Source of the DNA: Cladochytrium replicatum
Lineage: Eukaryota; Chytridiomycota; Chytridiomycetes; Cladochytriales; Cladochytriaceae
Assembly (NCBI GenBank): GCA_025526935.1
Contig: JAHLKD010000069.1
Coordinates: 243,295 to 307,294, forward strand
Direction of reading: 5' to 3'
DNA: 64,000 nucleotides
The notes under the pieces were generated by a model. That model was not told the DNA's origin. It saw only the letters and a program-made list of their open reading frames with translations, and searched no databases. Made by a program: the position numbers and the translations under genes. Below, piece after piece: positions 35,564-47,407 of this stretch. How positions within the stretch are numbered: position 1 is the stretch's first letter; each line of letters opens with the position of its first letter.

Positions 35564-36939
35564 TCACACTACAATTGGGATTTGTTGCGTACGGTACTTC
35601 ACGAACATCTCGATCGTCCACACCACCAACGCCATCGGCACAATCATCCACACTCTCAGTCCCCACAAATCACACGACTGCTCCTTGCCCCAGTTTATCT
35701 GCGGCGCAAAAGCACTGGTCATCCAGAACACCGTAGCAAGGATTACAAGTGCCAGAACCGCAACGATCAGCTTCCCGCGGCTGGATTTACTCCTCATCCA
35801 CAGGGGCAGCAGAAAAGCAATGAGCCAATACAGAGCACTCGGGACGGATAAGAAACAGTCGATCGGGAACGGGGTATAAGGCAACGAGGTCATAAATGTT
35901 GGTTCAACGAAATTGGAAGCCAAAGTGAACGCAGCGTGCACGTCGATGGGGATCACCAGCGCGGAAAGAAACTCTGGGGAAGCGGGAGATTTGAAGAGGG
36001 AAAGTGGTCCTTCGGCGGTGATTGCAGATACTGTGGATTTGGTTTCGGAAGCTACAGTTTTGAAGAACCCGTAAAAAGGTTCGGGGACGAAGGGACATAG
36101 AAAAAAGAAAAAGTACTTCAAGGACAAGAAAAGTCCGACTGGGTGCGCAATAGTCTCCTTCGATCTCTGTCTCTGTCTCAGTCTTTGAGGTGATCGAATA
36201 GTTGACAAGAAAGATGAACAGGAGAAGTGCAAGTCCGTAGGTCTAGGGAGACCAGAGGAGGAAAAACGCAGCCGTGTTTGATTTCATCCGAGAGACGACA
36301 ATTGCGCAACTGTAGAGACCGAACGCAAGGAATAGATACGACTCCATAAACGCACATCCTTCAGGTGCGTTAGTCGCTGCGGCTGAGGAACACAACCACT
36401 GGGCTGGCGACGATGAGTACCAGGGAAGCGTATTTGGAGGCGGTAGCAATGATCCCAACAGCAAAAGATGGATTTTCATTGGTCGTTGAAGGTGCTAGCT
36501 CTGCAAGAAGAGCACCGATAGGTGGCGACGGGGATTTGAACCGTTACAACCAGACACCAGCGACTGTCACTATAGACCACACAACGAGGAATGGGAGTGC
36601 GAATAGATTATCCTCGCCGCTAAGTACAAGAGGTGGATCGATCGCGAGCCAAACAAGTGCCCCTATACACAGAGGTAATCCCAACCATGGCAACAATCCC
36701 ACCAGAATTGCGATTTTTCCGCGACTGGCTGAGGAATATCTGATACGATTCAAGACAAGCACCGATAAAAGTAGGTCGGATATCCAGAACCACGCGGAGG
36801 ATATCGCCACGATTGAGCTAGTGTTGGCAAAGAATGGGTCTAGCTGGTGGATGATCCGCAGTTCAGCGTAGAGAAGCAGAGGGCTCGAAGCCCAGACGAA
36901 GGCAGATGCACGGAGGTAAAGAGGAAAGAGGAGATTCAA
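35564..36939 (-). pseudogene. Broken multi-pass membrane protein
   Basis: Three successive minus-strand frames (36544-36939, 36243-36479, 35564-36232) encode hydrophobic segments that together look like one membrane protein: LLLYAELRIIHQLDPFF, GLLPWLGLPLCIGALVWLA, CAFMESYLFLAFGLYSCAIV and VPSALYWLIAFLLPLW. They are separated by stops and frame changes. A few could be introns, for example a GTAACG donor near 36545, but no set of acceptors restores a continuous frame. A related broken copy lies at 49.75-51.25 kb on the plus strand, sharing the ESYxxxxFG...RxKS block. Confidence 0.5.
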
Positions 36940-37010
36940 TTGTTGTGGAGATGATTGTTGAACGAGTCAAATGTATTATTTGTGGATCAACTAAAAATTT
37001 ATCGGGCTGT

Positions 37011-37164
37011 GCTATTCTGATTTCATTGTGTACCGAAATTTGAGTCCGCTGGAAACCCACCAATCGCGAGCACTGCGACCGCTGGACTTCCACCAACCGG
37101 TGATGTGGAGGTGCCCGTTTGGGCTCGGGTCGTTGATGGAGGCAATTGTGTAATAGTCGTACTC
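37011..37164 (-). pseudogene. Ankyrin-type repeat scrap
   Basis: The minus strand encodes GHLHITGWWKSSG followed by DWWVSSGLKFRYT, two degenerate WWxSSGL units like those of the protein at 32270-32973. There is no start codon or repeat array around them. Confidence 0.55.
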
Positions 37165-37622
37165 TGCCTTGATCTCCTGCTTGTGCAATCTTCAAAGTGG
37201 CAACCAGTCTGAGGCGGAGTCAGATTCGGATGAGGTGATCACCAAGCGAATGCATGGGGATGCATTATCGCTCTCGACCTCCATGCGAATATGCATGCGG
37301 GCACTGAAGCGCCGGCTGTAAGGGTACGATGTATATATTGGCATGCCCTGTCGACCCTGCTTTTGGGATTGTCACTTTGCCTCCAGATCAAGCAAATAGA
37401 AATGAGTCGATCAAACCTGTGCTTGGAAGGAGAACATACTCTCATCCGTGTGTTGGGACTGGGATTCTTTACTGCCGATTGACTTTCGCACAAATGCAGT
37501 GCATTTTCAGGTGACCTCTATTCAGCAAAGTTCATCGCTTTAACCTAAAATTCTCGGGAAATGCGCTTTAACCAAAAACGCAGAACAATTGTTTGTTGAT
37601 CATTATTGCTCTCCCAGAACAT

Positions 37623-40600
37623 TCAACTGCTGGCCCGTTTCAGCTCTTCGAAAAACTGTCCGCAAGTTTTGCACTTTCCTCCGGTAGCCTGTCTTCTTGC
37701 ACATGCCGTGCACAATGTAGGATGACCGCACTTTTTGCCGTATCAGCCCCAACAAAGGATGCAGATGAGCGGTTGAATCATTTACAGTCACCTGTTGAGC
37801 ACGCTCACCGGAACGCAGGCGTACGAGATGACATGCTCTGGACCATCTTTCTTGCATGCCAAACATCGTCCGTTCTGGGCATGATCCGCTTTTGTGTTGG
37901 TGGTGTCGGTCACTTCGTTCGGGTGGGTCATTTGGGCAGCAACGAGGCTTATGATTGTTAGGGTGGGAATCATATAAACTTGATAGAGAACAACCAGCGA
38001 ATCATCATGGCTACCTGTTCCCTCAGGGGCCCCTTTTCATCTGTAGTTTCATACATCAGTAGCATACAAAGCAAGTCTTTTGCTCGATCCTTCGTGTAGA
38101 TCAACTCCTCTCGGAATGAAGTGATGTTGGTCAAAAACTTTGTTGCGTCTCGTAGCCATTGTAGCCTCAGAACTGAAAGTGCAGCGAAGACTAAATACAA
38201 TGCATGTGAATCAGGTGCAGCTTTGGCTGGTATGGAACCCAAGAATGTGAGTATATACATGAGTGCAACATCGGACAATCCTGTTGAAACTGGTGAAAAC
38301 GGGTCCACCAAATGGTGGTGCAGACATACCTTCCCAGTGATATGGATTCAGTGAATTCCTCTTCAAACTAATGAATGTCGATGAAAGGCCAATATTGTCG
38401 GCCAAGTCAACCATATTATGAAATTGCAGTACGAGTGGAATACAATAGATCCTTATGCGCACCAGCTTCCTTTCCACTGTTTTCATAAATCCTCTTATCA
38501 AGATGTGCTGATTGCGTAAGCGTCTAGCCAGTGAGCCGTGCGCTTCGCTCCACACCGAGCACATCGTATCGGTAGCTTCGACATGCATACATAATTCATC
38601 AGAGCATTCATGGAGCCTTGATCTCCTCGATTCAATTTTGCTGATGTGGCATCCACTATTACCCAACTTGTGATCTTCACTGCAGCACATGAAGGACTGC
38701 ACCCCTGGATTCTGGTTGCAGAAGTAATGCTTGGGAATAACCGGATTCTTGCACGTACAGCGAGAAAAAGTAGCTTTCCCGGGAAGTGTATCAATGTGAT
38801 ACAGTTGTGATTGAGTCAGGTTTGGTTGAGCAGAATGTTTTCTCGCCACCTCAGACGCTGGACCACGAAAAACAAATGCAACTGTCCTTGGAGTTTCCTC
38901 TTCATATCCCTCCCAGTACGAGGGAAGTATTGCGCTCCAGCTCTGTTCTACGCGACCTGAATGGGGATACGTGGGATCTTCAGAGGTTTCTGTGGTGATT
39001 TTTTCATCCAAGAGTGCTGGGCCTTCCACGGATTCAAAATCACTCGTTTCTCCACTGATTGCTTCAGCCGATGGACTGGTAACATGAGAAGTATCGATGT
39101 ATGGCACTGTCATATTTTGATCCACGGATTCCGTCTTGGGCTTTCGAAACCTTCCATGGGGTCTGGTAAGTAGAGCTTTCTTATTCTCAATGTTGGTGCG
39201 ATGGATTCGTAGCTTCTTTGTCGAAGTTGCGATTCCTTCCCAGCTGAATCTGACGTGCTCAACAGTGCTCGGATCCTCGAAATTTCTCCGTAATGCCGCC
39301 ACATGCCCAGTCGGGTTCTGAAAGCCCTTCATGGAGGTACGTGATTTCCAGCTTCCAGGTATTTTAATCACTCTCGCTCTTGGAGTATCCATGTATGAAT
39401 GACGATCGATCGGATCTTCAGCCTCCTCTTCTATTTCCGTGCAATGAAAACTAGATTCGCAATCGATAACTGGAGGTTTCACGTTTTGGGGTCGCTCCGT
39501 TCTCTCCCAGCGCGTTGAGGCGCCTTCTTTCCGCGACTTCGTCATCTTTCGTGCTTCTACATACGCGGAGCCAGAAGAGTACCCGACACTTTTCGCTTTC
39601 GTTCGAACCTCGGATTCCAGCGCTTGAGTTAGCGCAAGATGCCATTGTGCAGTTCGAGGCCTATGGGGCGACTGCCGGATGATTCGCTTGTAACTTGCAC
39701 GATCTTTATTCATCGACATCGTTCGATATTTCGGTTTATCATCCGGCCAGGAAACATGAGGTCGCTTCGAAACTGTTGATAGGCACTGGTCATCAGAAAT
39801 GTATGAGATCTGTTTCGAAGTCGAATGGTCGGAATCGGTGATAGTGCTTCGGTTCGATGAAACATCATTCTCTACACCCAGGTCCTCATCAAGTGAATCG
39901 CATTCGATGTTGTGCTGCAAATACTCACATCCGTCAAATGAAAGAACAGCTTCCTTAGTTGATGTGAACCACATCAACAACTCCTTGATGACTGTATACA
40001 AAATCAATAGGTGTAGCTAATCTATTCAGACACATAGAACACTTACGGCGAGGAACTTCTTCCACGTATATCAAGCTTTTTTGGGCGTTTCAGGGCTATG
40101 AGAATTTGATGACTCTTAAGGTGAACACTAACCTTTTTGGCTGAAGAGCCAGCTCAAACGGCTCCGAGTCCATGAGATAGCCGGACCACAGTCTTACCCA
40201 GCTCTTCAAATATCTTATTCTCTCTAAATACCGCATCATACGTGAATCGATACACAGTCGCAGAAGTTTTGAGAATCTCTTAAGCTCCTGGTCAGATTGA
40301 AGCCCACATGAGTCTCTATCGCAGTAAATGTCTGCTTTATCATTTGGTGAAATCAACGTGCTTTCGTTAATGTGATCTGGGGAAACGATAAGGTGTTCCC
40401 ACTTGTTGAAAGAGTGCAAGAGCGTCACGATCGACTTAAGCAGCCTTTTGGAAACCTCGAAACACTTCCTTGCAGATTCAAGCAACAATTCCTGAAGCTC
40501 ATAATCCTTTCTCGTAATTAGAGGTAGTCAGAGAGGAAACGAAATAAATGGCCAGAAATATCACTACCTCCCAAAAAGTGCGCTTGTGTTCGAGATTCCA

Positions 40601-41758
40601 AGTTCCCATTCGTGTTAGTTTGGAAAGGAGAACTGTTTGGTGCCGGACTCCAACACTTTGTTCCGGTTTTTCCTCATCCTCTTCAATCATGAATGACGTG
40701 CATTTCTGAGCGAGATCGAGAGTAGGCTCGCATTCGCAATGGCAGAGAAGCTCGCATATAGCTCTAGCACGAAACTCTCGGTCCTTCATCTGATCCTTTG
40801 AGAACCCGAGAATGCATCTGCTCGTTTTGCTCGTTGCGGCGGGGTGTGATTTTCTCCTGGATTCCATACATGTTGTTTCCAAGAGAGAATGTAGTATGGA
40901 AATCAGGATAGAATACTCGGGTCGAATTCTGCAAGTTTGTAAGTAGTTCGAATTGAGCACTGCATCTTTCGCTCAACCTTCGCAACCTTGGATCGAGAGA
41001 AAATTGTGAGCTGAGAGCGAGTCTAACAATGCAATCATTGTAAGCCCTTTGAAGCACGATCGGAAACAGCCAAGTGCTTTCAACTGTGATGAGCGTTACA
41101 GAAACAAACCCTGGAAGGAAGAAAATAAATTGCATTTCGACTCACTACACAATTTTCGAAACCTGACGGCTCAACTTTCTTTGCAGAAATTTTTCCCTTT
41201 GAAATCGAAGTTGAATCTTTATCTCTGAACTCTCTGAATCGCAGAGTAACCGCAGAGAACACCTTAAGGAATGCTGGAGACAAGACCTCTAACAAAACCT
41301 GAGCACACTCACCTTTTTCCAGTTGGGATGATAAAAGGGGGCCTACAACTCCATAATCAATGTACTTTCGAAAGTCCAACTGAGGGTCAGGTTCGAAAAA
41401 GTTACCGGCGCCATCTCAACCAAACGTGAAAGAAGGAAAGATCTTTCAATGTTTGGAATGGAAATCCCGTATCCAACTTCCAAATGCGAACCGCCCTTAG
41501 CTGCCTTCTTCAGCCCCGTCAGATAAAGTCTCTCATTCGCAATAATCACGAATCTGTTGTTGCCGTAAACAGGCTCTTCAGAAATCGAACAACTCCCAAA
41601 GTATCTAGAGCAACGTCAATTCAAAGGATTGTTTGCTGTGAGCACCATTACCTCAGCGAGCGAGTATCATCATCTGAGATAAGTTTTCGTTGTCGGTAAG
41701 CTGGGATTATTCTTCCCTGAATCTCGCTTGGGCTCATGGATGGGCATTCCACAATCAT
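37623..41758 (-). CDS. Large multi-exon protein with C-terminal RING finger
   Basis: The gene starts at the ATG at 41758 (MIVECPSMSPSEIQGR). The next exon reads NNRFVIIANERLYLTGLKK. Several exons of helical sequence follow, then a 598-codon frame (38211-40007) rich in Ser, Arg and Glu with a Cys/His cluster (FMCCSEDHKLGNSGCHISK). After an exon ending at a CAG|GTAGCC donor, an acceptor at CCCAG leads in phase to NGRCLACKKDGPEHV. A phase-matched intron (37731-37808) then leads to CGHPTLCTACARRQ...CKTCG. Together these give C-x2-C, CGH, C-x2-C, C-x2-C, a C3HC4 RING of the H-x3-C (IAP-like) type. RING proteins usually act as ubiquitin ligases. The body of the protein is unrecognised; a distant link to vertebrate C12orf56 is only a guess. 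Some upstream junctions are unresolved. Confidence 0.6.
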
Positions 41759-41958
41759 GTTTTGCCTCTGTTAAGTGTTGATTGGGCACACTTTTAAAAA
41801 CATTGATCCAAACCGAGCTATCTTCCCATTTTCTACTTCAATTTTTTATCTACCTATTCATCAAGTGCATAACCAACTTCATATGTCGATGTCAATCTTG
41901 TCAGCGAACTTGTCGTTAGCCCTTGGCCGACTGGATAAAGCAGGGTCACCATAAGGTG

Positions 41959-42913
41959 ATGGAGATTCCGCACTTTCTCGCTCGGCTCGCGTTTCCAAAC
42001 CGTCTTTCCCATGAGCTCTTGCTTTCCAGGTTCCTTTCCCGCCTGCTATTCACCCACAACAATCCTCGTCGCCTGATGTCCTTCCTGCGCACATTTCGCG
42101 ACGAGAACGACGGTGCATTGAAATCTACACAGAAACTTGTGGTGTATTGGTACGAAAGCCAATATGTAGGGTTCTATGATACTGAAGAAGGTGTTGGTCG
42201 CGACGTGAACGACACTGATGTGTTCATGCTCGACGTCGCGTGGCTCTTGATAGATCTTCGCCGCCGCAGAGGGAAAGAGAGCTGAGGATAGCGGGGATTC
42301 AGATTGGATATTGGTGCGATGTTGAAACGAATCCTCGACAAAATGGATTGTTCGGGTTACAGGTCGCCCAGCTGAATGCGCGCTTTTGGGTCGTCGAAAG
42401 CGGGATCGATCACTCCCCAGATATCCTTGAGCCGATGGAACTCCTTTGTCCCAAAGCGGTTCGTATCCGGCTCGCTTCCAACTATCAAACGGTTTGGCGT
42501 GGACGCACCGAGCCCACACCACCATTTCCCCTCTTTATGCAATTACTCCACGTCTGAGGAAACTTATCTTTGCGGTCAGTGGAATTCAGAACGAAGGAGC
42601 TGATGCGATCGCTTCGGCTCTAATGCGTTCCTCATCGACTCAAGACCTTTCACTTTCAAGGAGTCCGGTATGTACATATCTTGTGGATTGGGATATGAAC
42701 TGATGACTTCGGCCGAAGGGCAGGGACGATATCCTGTCACTCGGTAGCGCTATAGCAAATCGAATCTTCGCAATTAACTTCTCACCGACTGAGCAAATTG
42801 TACGAGGACGGACCGACACGCTTTGCAAAAGCACTTGCGGGAACCAGAGCCTTCGTGTGGCGATGCTGGACGGATGGGGCTTTGGTTCGTTCGGGGAAGA
42901 ATGCTTGGCGTAG
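41959..42913 (+). other. Possible leucine-rich-repeat locus, fragmented
   Basis: A 109-codon frame starts at the ATG at 41959 and ends at 42285 without a known domain. Further on, 42550-42670 encodes an RNI-type leucine-rich repeat (GIQNEGADAIASAL then LSLSRSP), and 42728-42913 encodes ILSLGSAIANRIFAINFSP and GNQSLRVAMLDGW. The two LRR pieces are in different frames with no clear intron. Whether they belong with the first frame is unknown. Confidence 0.35.
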
Positions 42914-43146
42914 TCGATCCAATCGATGCACTTGACGGATCTCTATTTCTCTGATGGTCTCTAGCAGATGATGACGAGGGCAATTGCGGATGGTGTGTCG
43001 CGAGCTAAGGATCCAGCACGAAAACACACTGGAAATAGAGTTTTGAAGTGTTCTTAGCCAGAATACTACGAATAGGTTACGTTCCCCAATCGAAGAGAGA
43101 GCTTATTCTCCTGGAATCCTAACAAATATACAAAAATGATCACCTC

Positions 43147-43640
43147 TTGTTTGCGTTCAAGGCTCCTTTGCTGGGCTTCGCAGTGCTATGGATCGTCTAC
43201 TTACACGTCAAAATTGTACCGTCGCGGTGCCGCTTTCAGGAGAATCAACCCGACAATGAAGATTATATATTCCGTGTAGGCACATTGACCTTTGATCCAA
43301 GCAGCTTTGCAAACATAAACTTTGTTCGGTTACCATGCCATGTGAGCTCTTGCAGGCGACACTTTTCTAAAAATTGAGGAGTCATTTCCAAGTATGAGCC
43401 GTACGGGGACACCGAGGCCGACAAAACTCTCGGCCGAGGTCAAAGTCGGAAACACGGACGTTGTGAGAGAAATCGCGCATTCGTGGCCAACCGAGTTCCC
43501 GAAGTCGCTTGAAATGTGTAGGAGCTGTTTTTTCCGTGGACTCTGTCAATTGGGACTGATTTTCTTTTTTCAGATAAACTCTTGAGAAACTACGGCGATA
43601 ATTTGGTGACTAGTGAAGGCGATGAGTATGCCGAGCATGT
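43147..43640 (+). pseudogene. Cytochrome P450 relic, N-terminal part
   Basis: The sequence encodes LLGFAVLWIVYLHVKI, then in shifted frames the basic anchor flank. After a gap it reads VGNTDVVREIAHSWPTEFPK and, following a recognisable intron (GTAGGAGC...TTTTTTCAG), LRNYGDNLVTSEGDE. These are the first 140 residues of the local P450 family. Nothing later in the gene is found downstream. Confidence 0.7.
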
Positions 43641-44081
43641 CCAGTATTCTCGTTGCTTTCCAGCTCTGGGGACCTTTGTCTACACTAAAGTGTTCCAAGC
43701 CGTTGAACTGATCTTAAAACTGAAAAGAACAGAACAGAATTCAATAAGCGGCATATTCTTTTAACGGGGCTGACACCTGTAGTTCAGGTCTTCTCAGGTC
43801 TTCGTAGCTGTGGGGCAATCGGTACACTAAGGCTTTGCGTCGCCTTCTATCTGAAGATTGACATTGATTTTGAGTCTCTGCGCTCTGTGCAGCTCCCATC
43901 TCAGTGCAGAATCTGTGTTTTGGCGAGTGAAAAGGAGACACAATCGGACCCTAGTACCCCGATGGTGGCATTGTCCGCGAGTTCGCAGAACCGCCTGGTG
44001 ACAACTTAAAAGTCACATCCATGTTGATCCACTCTCATTTACTTCTTTACACTGTAAAAACATTGATTGAGAGACTGGAAA

Positions 44082-46344
44082 CTATTCCCGGCGACTAAAA
44101 ACAAGCTTGATCGGGTTGGTTGGCTTCATAGCAATGAAAAACGCTCCACGATTCAGTTCCTGTCTGCACCCTCTGATAGCGGCATCTTCTCCGTCCAAGC
44201 CTGCCCCCATCGAAGGTGCAGGCTTCCAAGTGTACTCTCGATTCAAGAGTGTTAGAATCACAGCCATTTCGACGAGAGCAAACTTCCGGCCGATACACGC
44301 GCGTGGTCCGACATTGAATGGTAGAAATGCGTACTTGTGAAACTTTGGGGTGGAATCTCCCATCTTTTCTGCGACCCCTCCATCCACATTGATCGACAGA
44401 AAGCGCTCTGGCCTGAACGTCTCGGCATCGTCACCCCTAAACCATTGTCTCACATTGTACGTTTAATTGATTATAAAGTTGGTGTGACTTGCCAGTATTT
44501 TGTATTGTAGTGAAGCGCGATTGGGTTCATCCAAATGACTGTATTCTTCAAGTAGGGGTCCTGGGTGGTGCTGTCTGACGGAATCCGGTATTGCCCATTG
44601 AGCACTTGCATAACATCAGTTCCAGAATCGCCAGACCCGGCGAGTTTACTCACTGGAGAAGTGACAAAGTTCACAGGTGTTAACCGGGCGACATGCTAAC
44701 ATGACGCACTCACGAAAAGGAACTGTGGGGAAGAGCCTTAGCGTCTCGTTGATAATAGCTTGGGCGAAACGGAGATCCGAATAGTGCTTGTACATCAGCT
44801 CTTCGTCGTCTTGTAGAACTTTGCGCGTTTCCTCAAGAAGAGTTTCTTGATATTCCGGATTCACAGCGAGCATGCCGAGAACGTAAGTGAGCATGTTTGC
44901 TGTTGTCTAATGAAATTTTAGGGAAGTGCTGCCAGTCATTAGGATGGAGCCCTACGTCATGTCCCTTAAAATTAGAGTGGAGCTTTAGTACATCAAGGGG
45001 ATAAGAAACGAAGAACAATCATACCGCAACGAGGAAAATGAACGCGGAAGAAACGAGCTCTAGATCGGACAACTGCCTTTGCGGGTCCTCCTCTTCGTTC
45101 ACGGCCTTGACCAACAACCGAAGAAGCGTACCAGACTTGCTGTTTGCATCGACTGGACCCTTTATGATCATCTCAAGGTGCTTTCGGAACTCTACCACGT
45201 CATCAGGATATACTTCCCGAAGATAGCGAATCATTACCATCCACAGCGACAAAAAACTTCCTTGTAAATCCAAAGGGCAGCATCTTTATCCATCGGGGGA
45301 TCGCAACGATAAGCAACGTATTTGCCAGAACAAAGCGCACACATTGCTGCAGACTCATGGTGAATCCTTCCAAAACTTGTTCCTTGAAACTGTTCAGTGG
45401 ATCGGATACTGTGGAATCTGTTGATCAGTAACTACCTGTTGCCCAAGCTCAAAAGGGACCCCAAAAGCAGCCTCGCCCAGTATGCACAGTGTAACTTGGT
45501 AAAGCATCTATCCACAACCATCAATTGAAATACAAATGATTGGAACGAAGATTCGAAAGGTACCCTTCCCAGATCAACCTCGGTCTCATCACCCCATATT
45601 TCGAAAAGCTCTTTTGTAGTTTTCGCGGAAGCGTCGAACACCTGTCCATTCAATTGCTCTGAAAACTGTGGAGCGGCGACACGTCGATGACGTTTCCACC
45701 TGCCGGCAGAAAACCAAAATCAAATCCAGCGCTGAAAGGTCTGGTTCCTAATACTCATCGAGCTCCAATGTTAGAATATTCGGACCGAAGATCTCGAGTG
45801 CTCTATCTAAGGAAAATCATCAAATCAGCTCGAGTGTCTCAGTTTGATGGGACTTACAATTTTGGGTTGGCTTCGGAAACTCGGTCACTTTGGCAAGTGC
45901 AATCTGCCGAACAATATCTGCGTCCGCAATGAAGACCTCCGTCGAGAATGGGTTGACGATCGCAAACACATCATCCTGTCTAAAAGTTCAAGACTTGAGA
46001 ATCTATGTTTTATCGCCGAAAGCATCGAGTACTGATACGTACGCTTCGAGAAACGGTTTGTACTTTAACTTGTACACCCATCCAACGCGCCACTTTGCCC
46101 CCTTTATAAAATCTCCAAGCAAGACCCGGACCAACCTAAATCCAAGGTACCTTTTCGAATTCAATGTTAAAATTGAGTTTAAAGTTCGTTTGAGAAAAAC
46201 AAACCAGCTTGTGTAGATCTTCATGCCTGGGTTCAACTTTCGAAAGGCGGAGGCACGTCGATACATCATGACATGGAGGTTAGCGAACCAGACCGCAATC
46301 AAGGTGAACAAAAGCGCTGCTCCGGAGAACACCATGGAATACAT
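44082..46344 (-). CDS. Cytochrome P450 monooxygenase, one probable frame lesion
   Basis: Exons can be traced from the ATG at 46344 (membrane anchor LLFTLIAVWFANLHVMMYRR) to the stop at 44082. Landmarks: IFGPNILTLELDEY, a 9-nt exon at 44956-44964 encoding Gly-His-Asp of the AGHDTT I-helix motif, INETLRLFP (ExxR), FRPERFLS, and the heme loop FNVGPRACIGRKFA. The single problem is a run of six A on the plus strand (45251-45256), where the frame of FGFTRKFF changes to that of LWMVMIRYLREVYPDD. One base fewer would join them. The gene is therefore either active with a sequencing error or very recently inactivated. It shares exon structure with the P450 at 21399. Confidence 0.8.
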
Positions 46345-46639
46345 CGATGTGGACGATCAGGGACAAGGTGTGCAAAATGGCTGAAATTATGCCCATAAAA
46401 TATATCCACAAAAGAACATCAGAAATTGAGAATAACTTACCAGAAGACGAGCGGATCTCGAATGGTTTCTGTTTCTATCTTACAAACGCGATCAAACACC
46501 CACAGGTCCACCCGCATCCCAAACGTTAAACCAGCCAGAATATTTCTATATATCAAGTGACGGTTCCATTACTATGATCATCCAAGGGCAATTCACCTCA
46601 AGCAAGGGCACCGTGCTTTTCTTTTCTCGCCCAGTTCAC

Positions 46640-47243
46640 AGCATTGGCCCTCCACCGCATCTCCAACCTGCTCTCCATCCACCAGTCCAAACTCTCGATC
46701 TTCTCATTCGAGCTCGCCAATGTCCATCGCATTCTCGCTGTAACGCGGCTCGATCCCACTCAGCTTCCACCAGGACGTCAATCTGCCCATACTGGCTCGC
46801 CAAGTCGATCGCGTCGGCACCCCAACGCGGCTCGAGTCCTCTGTGTTTCCACCACTCGAGAACCTCGATCCGTCCGTACTTGCTCGCCATATTGATAGCG
46901 GCTTCTGTCCACTGCATCTCAAGCCCGCTGTATTTTCGCCACTCGAGAACTGCAACGTGTCCGTTCTTGCTGGCCTGGTTGATCGCGGCCTCGCTCCAGC
47001 GCAGCTCTAGCGCGCTCTGTTTCCACCACTCTTCAATATCGACGTGCCCGAACTACTAGCCCTGGCCTTCTTGCTCCACACTAATTCTAGCCCACTGCGC
47101 TTCTACCATTCGAGGACAGGAACGTGGCCTTTGGCGCTCATGAGGTCTATGACGTGTGGGTAAGTGAGTTGATCTGGGAGGAGGGCCTTCAGATCGCGCT
47201 CGAGGAAGAGCTGGAGGACTTGGGTAAACTCTGCATCGTACAT
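46640..47243 (-). pseudogene. Ankyrin-type repeat protein, broken
   Basis: It starts at the ATG at 47243 (MYDAEFTQVLQLFLERDLKA). The first repeat has a TAG where the second tryptophan of VLEWW is expected. Later repeats read ASKNGHVAVLEW-, ASKYGRIEVLEWWKHRGLE- and ASQYGQIDVL-like sequence in alternating frames. At least four repeats are recognisable. It is related to the protein at 32270-32973. Confidence 0.65.
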
Positions 47244-47407
47244 TTGTTATAAGGCTTGATACGAGGTATATTTGGATCTGTCGAGAAGCTCCGGTGGGAG
47301 ACGTATTGTGAATCGTGGAGTGTGTCTTAGGCGAGTAAAAAGATGGGATTTGGTTCAAATTTTAACTCATTTTGATACATTCATATCATTACATAGTACT
47401 GATGCGT

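Noticed and set aside
37809-37973. A small secreted RING protein starting at 37973 with a signal peptide
   Set aside because: The hydrophobic start overlaps the stop of the upstream frame, and a phase-matched intron joins the RING to the large gene instead. It remains a weaker alternative.
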